Shown here: positions 60,931 through 64,000 of the stretch, in pieces
How the letters are laid out: each line of letters opens with the position of its first letter
Position numbering within the stretch: position 1 is the first letter of the stretch
DNA from: Litorivita sp040371945
Lineage (GTDB): Bacteria; Pseudomonadota; Alphaproteobacteria; Rhodobacterales; Rhodobacteraceae
Length of the DNA: 64,000 bases
Direction: 5' to 3'
Assembly (NCBI RefSeq): GCF_040371945.1
Contig: NZ_BAABWS010000002.1
Location: 496,001 to 560,000, forward strand
The notes under the pieces: generated by a model
Told to the model about the DNA's origin: nothing
Database searches by the model: none
What the model saw: the letters and a program-made list of their open reading frames with translations, nothing else
Made by a program: the position numbers and the translations under genes

Positions 60931-62238
60931 TCAGCTTTCGCCAAAGACCCGTTTGAAGATCACATCGACGTTTTTGGTATGGTAATCCATGTCGAATTTC
61001 TCGTTGATCGCCTCGACGCCAAGCGCCTCGACCACCTCTTTATCGGCCAAAAGCTCTTCGCGGAAATCCGTGCGCTCTTCCCATACTTTGAGCGCATTGC
61101 GCTGCACCATGGAATAGGCCGCCTCGCGGCTCACCCCCGCTTGGGTCAGCGCCAAAAGCACCCGCTGGCTCATCACAAGACCGGGGAATTTATTCATATT
61201 GTCGAGCATATTTTGCGGGAAAACCAACATCTTGTCGATCACGCCGGTCAATCGCGCCAAGGCGAAATCAAGCGTGATCGTGGCATCCGGCCCGATGGCG
61301 CGTTCGACCGAGGAATGCGAGATATCGCGCTCGTGCCACAGCGCCACATTCTCCATCGCGGGGATCACCGACATACGCACCAGACGCGCCAGACCGGTGA
61401 GGTTTTCGGTCAACACGGGGTTTTTCTTATGCGGCATCGCCGAGGAGCCTTTTTGACCCATCGAGAAAAACTCGGCCCCCTCAAGCACTTCTGTGCGCTG
61501 CATGTGGCGGATTTCGATGGCGACATTTTCGATCGACGAGGCAATCACCCCGAGCACCGAAAAGAACATCGCATGGCGGTCGCGCGGAATCACTTGGGTC
61601 GAGATCGGCTCGGGCGACAGGCCCAGTTTGGCGCAGACATGCTCTTCGACGCGCGGGTCGATATTGGCAAAGGTGCCGACCGCGCCGGAAATCGCGCCGG
61701 TGGCAATCTCTTCGCGCGCCGCCTTGAGGCGGGCAAGGTTGCGGTCCATTTCGGCATAGAAGCGCGCGAAGGTCAGGCCCATGGTGGTCGGCTCGGCGTG
61801 GATACCGTGGCTGCGCCCGACGCGGACGGTCATTTTATGTTCCATCGCGCGGCGTTTGAGCGCCTCCAAAAGCGCCTCGACGCCTTTGATCAAAATATCC
61901 GACGCGCGTACCAGTTGCACGTTCAGGCAGGTGTCGAGCACATCCGACGAGGTCATGCCCTGATGCACAAAACGGGCCTCTTCAGAGCCGACATGTTCGG
62001 CCAGATGGGTCAAGAACGCGATGACGTCATGTTTGGTCACGGCTTCGATCTCGTCGATGCGCGCCACGTCGAATTCCACATCCTTGGCCTTCCACACGGC
62101 ATCGGCATTCTCGCGCGGGATCACGCCCAGATCGGCCATCGCATCGCAAGCATGGGCTTCGATCTCGTACCAGATGCGGAATTTGGTTTGAGGCGACCAG
62201 ATGGCGACCATTTCGGGGCGAGAATAACGGGGGATCAT
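60931..62238 (-). CDS. purB: Adenylosuccinate lyase
   Basis: This 435-residue enzyme of the fumarase/aspartase superfamily acts twice in purine synthesis, on SAICAR and adenylosuccinate. The signature SSAMPHKKNP holds the flexible catalytic loop, with TSSDVLDT and GRSHGIHAEPTT as the other active-site segments. The ATG at 62238 gives MIPRYSRPEMVAIW, the family start. Confidence 0.97.
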   Translation of the reverse strand: MIPRYSRPEMVAIWSPQTKFRIWYEIEAHACDAMADLGVIPRENADAVWKAKDVEFDVARIDEIEAVTKHDVIAFLTHLAEHVGSEEARFVHQGMTSSDVLDTCLNVQLVRASDILIKGVEALLEALKRRAMEHKMTVRVGRSHGIHAEPTTMGLTFARFYAEMDRNLARLKAAREEIATGAISGAVGTFANIDPRVEEHVCAKLGLSPEPISTQVIPRDRHAMFFSVLGVIASSIENVAIEIRHMQRTEVLEGAEFFSMGQKGSSAMPHKKNPVLTENLTGLARLVRMSVIPAMENVALWHERDISHSSVERAIGPDATITLDFALARLTGVIDKMLVFPQNMLDNMNKFPGLVMSQRVLLALTQAGVSREAAYSMVQRNALKVWEERTDFREELLADKEVVEALGVEAINEKFDMDYHTKNVDVIFKRVFGES

Positions 62239-62400
62239 GGGCAAAGACCTATCATTTTGGTTGCGGGCAGCGTCTCGCCCGTGTCTTTAAACGGCAGGGC
62301 GCGGCGCGGCAAGGGCAGCTCGCCTTGCAGGCGCAAGAGACGGGCGCGGCACAGGGAAGCACAGCGCAGAAGAGGCCAGCAGAGGGGCAAAAGAGGGCAG

Positions 62401-62865
62401 ATGGCACAAGCAGCACTTCGATTGCAGCATTTCGCTGGGCGCTGGCGCATCGCGCGGCGCATCAAGGATGCGCTGGGGCCGGATGCGCAATTTGACGGCG
62501 AGGCGAATTTCGCATGGGAGGGCGCGGCGCTGGCCCTGACCGAAGCGGGGCAGATGCGCATCGGCGCGCAAAGCTTTGCCGCCACGCGGCGCTATTTATG
62601 GCGGCAGGGCGCGGGCAGCGTGATTGACGTGCTGTTTGACGACGGGCGCTATTTTCACAGCTTTGATGCGCAGATGCGCGCGCCCGTGGCCCATCACGAT
62701 TGCCCGCCTGATGTCTATGACGTGGGCTATGATTTCACGGCTCTGGGGGACGCTGCGGGCCAGATCGAGCCCGCACCCACGCCGCAGTGGCACGCCAGAT
62801 GGCGCGTCACAGGACCGCGCAAAGACTACGTGATGACAAGCACTTACACGCGTCTCCTCACCTAA
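62401..62865 (+). CDS. DUF6314-family protein
   Basis: This 154-residue soluble protein shows FAGRWRIARRIKDA at its start, a GEANFAWEG beta segment and HHDCPPDVYDVGYDF later, which fits the DUF6314 family as I recall it. The fold is probably a small beta-barrel; the role is unknown. AGAGGGCAG precedes the ATG. It is convergent with the hydrolase-OsmC gene, leaving only 9 nt between stops. Confidence 0.75.
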   Translation: MAQAALRLQHFAGRWRIARRIKDALGPDAQFDGEANFAWEGAALALTEAGQMRIGAQSFAATRRYLWRQGAGSVIDVLFDDGRYFHSFDAQMRAPVAHHDCPPDVYDVGYDFTALGDAAGQIEPAPTPQWHARWRVTGPRKDYVMTSTYTRLLT

Positions 62866-62874
62866 GCGCCGCGC

Positions 62875-64000
62875 CTAATCGGCCAATTCGGTCACCACGC
62901 GCGAGCTGCGCTCCAGCGTGCGGTGCACGGGGCATTTATCCGCGATCTCCAAAAGCTTGGTGCGCTGGCTGGCGGTCAAATCCCCCTCCAGCCGGATCAA
63001 CCGGCGAAAGCTGTCGATCTTGCCGCCCGCGCCAAGGGCGCTGTCTTGCCCGTGGACCTTGTCGTGGCACACATCGACGCTGACATGGGTGAGGGGCCAT
63101 TTCTTTTTGCGCGCATACATGCGGATGGTCATCGAGGTGCAAGCCCCCAGCCCCGCGCCCAAAAGCCCGTAGGGCGAGGGGCCGCGATTGGCCCCGCCAT
63201 AGGCCAAAGGCTCGTCGGCCAGAAAATGGTGATAGGGGCCGTTTTGCACATCTTGCAAGAACCCGTCCGGATCGGCCTCGCTGACGCGGATCACCCCTTC
63301 GGGGGCGCCGCGCGGCGGGGCGGGCGGCGCGAGGGGGATATATTTGCCCGCCCATGTGGCAATCACCTCGGCGGCATATTCGGCGTCCTCGGGCCGCGTC
63401 AAAAGATGGTCGGCCTCGTCCAGCGTCACGAAGCTTTTGGGATGTTTGGCGGCCATGAAAATCTGTGCGGCATTGTCGATGCCGACGACGGCGTCGCGCG
63501 GCGCATGCAGCACCAAAAGCGCCCGCCCGAGCGTGGCAATCGGCGCGGCCGGATCGCCCACTGCGGCCATATCTTGGACAAACCCGCCGCCGATGCGGAA
63601 GGCCCGCCCGCCGATATCGACCTCGGCGCTTTCATCGCGGGGCAGGGCGGTGAGGCCCTGCGCATCCGCGCCAATGCTTTGCAAAATATGCGCCGGATCA
63701 TAGGGCGCGCCGATGGTGGCCACAGCGCGCAGCCCGTCGATGGCGGGCGCTGCGCGCAGCGCCGCCGCCCCGCCCAAGGAATGCCCGATCAGCAGCGCAG
63801 GGGGCAAATCGCGCCCTGCCAAAAACGCCGCCGCCGCGGTGATATCGCCCACATCGGCGGCGATCCCAGATGCGCCGAAATTGCCCTCCGATCCGCCCAA
63901 TCCGGTGAAATCAAAGCGCAAAACCGCAAAGCCCATCGCCGAAAGCCGCGCCGAGATGCGCCGCAGCGCCAGCAGGTCCTTGGAACAGGTAAAGCAATGC
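62875..64000 (-). CDS. Alpha/beta hydrolase-OsmC fusion protein (5' end missing)
   Basis: The visible part has two domains. An alpha/beta hydrolase has nucleophile elbow GHSLGGAAAL, and a C-terminal OsmC/Ohr-type domain contains GACTSMTIRMYA and KCPVHRTL with the two peroxidatic-type cysteines. The frame stays open to the window edge and reads HCFTCSKDLLALRRIS upstream of the first internal ATG at 63936, which is known family sequence, so the true start lies beyond 64000. OsmC domains reduce organic hydroperoxides; the fused hydrolase role is unclear. Confidence 0.9.
   Translation of the reverse strand, partial: HCFTCSKDLLALRRISARLSAMGFAVLRFDFTGLGGSEGNFGASGIAADVGDITAAAAFLAGRDLPPALLIGHSLGGAAALRAAPAIDGLRAVATIGAPYDPAHILQSIGADAQGLTALPRDESAEVDIGGRAFRIGGGFVQDMAAVGDPAAPIATLGRALLVLHAPRDAVVGIDNAAQIFMAAKHPKSFVTLDEADHLLTRPEDAEYAAEVIATWAGKYIPLAPPAPPRGAPEGVIRVSEADPDGFLQDVQNGPYHHFLADEPLAYGGANRGPSPYGLLGAGLGACTSMTIRMYARKKKWPLTHVSVDVCHDKVHGQDSALGAGGKIDSFRRLIRLEGDLTASQRTKLLEIADKCPVHRTLERSSRVVTELAD

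Noticed and set aside
60883..62400. Upstream part of the long frame that ends in the DUF6314 gene
   Set aside because: It is antisense to purB; the real gene starts at 62401 behind its own ribosome site.

Overview
The window is high-GC DNA of a heterotrophic alphaproteobacterium, most probably a member of the Rhodobacteraceae (Roseobacter-type). The grounds are TRAP transport, a soxBDAG sarcosine oxidase operon, a yajC-secDF-Mth938-ccmABCDG block, two proteins ending in VPLPA-type sorting signals, and acnA divergent from a DUF1223 gene. I see no tRNA, rRNA, CRISPR array, insertion sequence, integrase or prophage. It reads as ordinary chromosome with one accessory-like catabolic island on the left.

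Left part (1-19 kb): a DeoR-family regulator, a TRAP transporter (binding protein, small and large permease), then a catabolic island. The island has three transcription units. (i) A minus-strand operon at 7874-4402 carries a PaaG-like crotonase, an SMP-30 lactonase-like protein, an alpha/beta hydrolase and a cyclase-family hydrolase. A TetR-family regulator (8342-9022) is divergent from it. (ii) A plus-strand operon at 9520-12993 carries a 3-hydroxyacyl-CoA dehydrogenase, an enoyl-CoA hydratase and an acyl-CoA dehydrogenase. (iii) A minus-strand operon at 18803-14339 carries an APH-fold kinase and a single-chain biotin-dependent acyl-CoA carboxylase; an Old Yellow Enzyme gene follows beyond a terminator. 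All three units start with a TTGACC -35 box and carry the same near-palindrome, CTGACR-NN-TGTCAG or its complement, at or next to the -10/+1. This is the most interesting signal in the window. It suggests one regulon for oxidising an unusual acyl-CoA, plausibly a 4-hydroxy acid or lactone: in the levulinate pathway of Pseudomonas and in mammalian ACAD10/11, an APH-type kinase and a matching acyl-CoA dehydrogenase remove a 4-hydroxyl group.

Middle part (19-46 kb): dusA; a TauE/SafE exporter; a ccmI-ruvX-DUF1289 operon with 4-nt overlaps; soxBDAG; an iron-type superoxide dismutase; rarD overlapping a LOG-family gene tail to tail; a large LysM protein; an Atm1-like ABC exporter; a VPLPA-CTERM protein; an RND efflux pair (adaptor and unusually long permease); a YfgM-like protein, bamB and der; and a TspO-related membrane protein.

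Right part (46-64 kb): serS; yajC, secDF (fused), a Mth938-domain protein and ccmABCDG, covering protein export and cytochrome c maturation; a second VPLPA-CTERM protein; acnA and a DUF1223 protein; an isolated, divergent fliG; a small secreted Cys protein next to purB; a DUF6314 protein; and the C-terminal part of an alpha/beta hydrolase-OsmC fusion that runs off the right edge. Many transcription units end in clear intrinsic terminators, several of them bidirectional between convergent genes.
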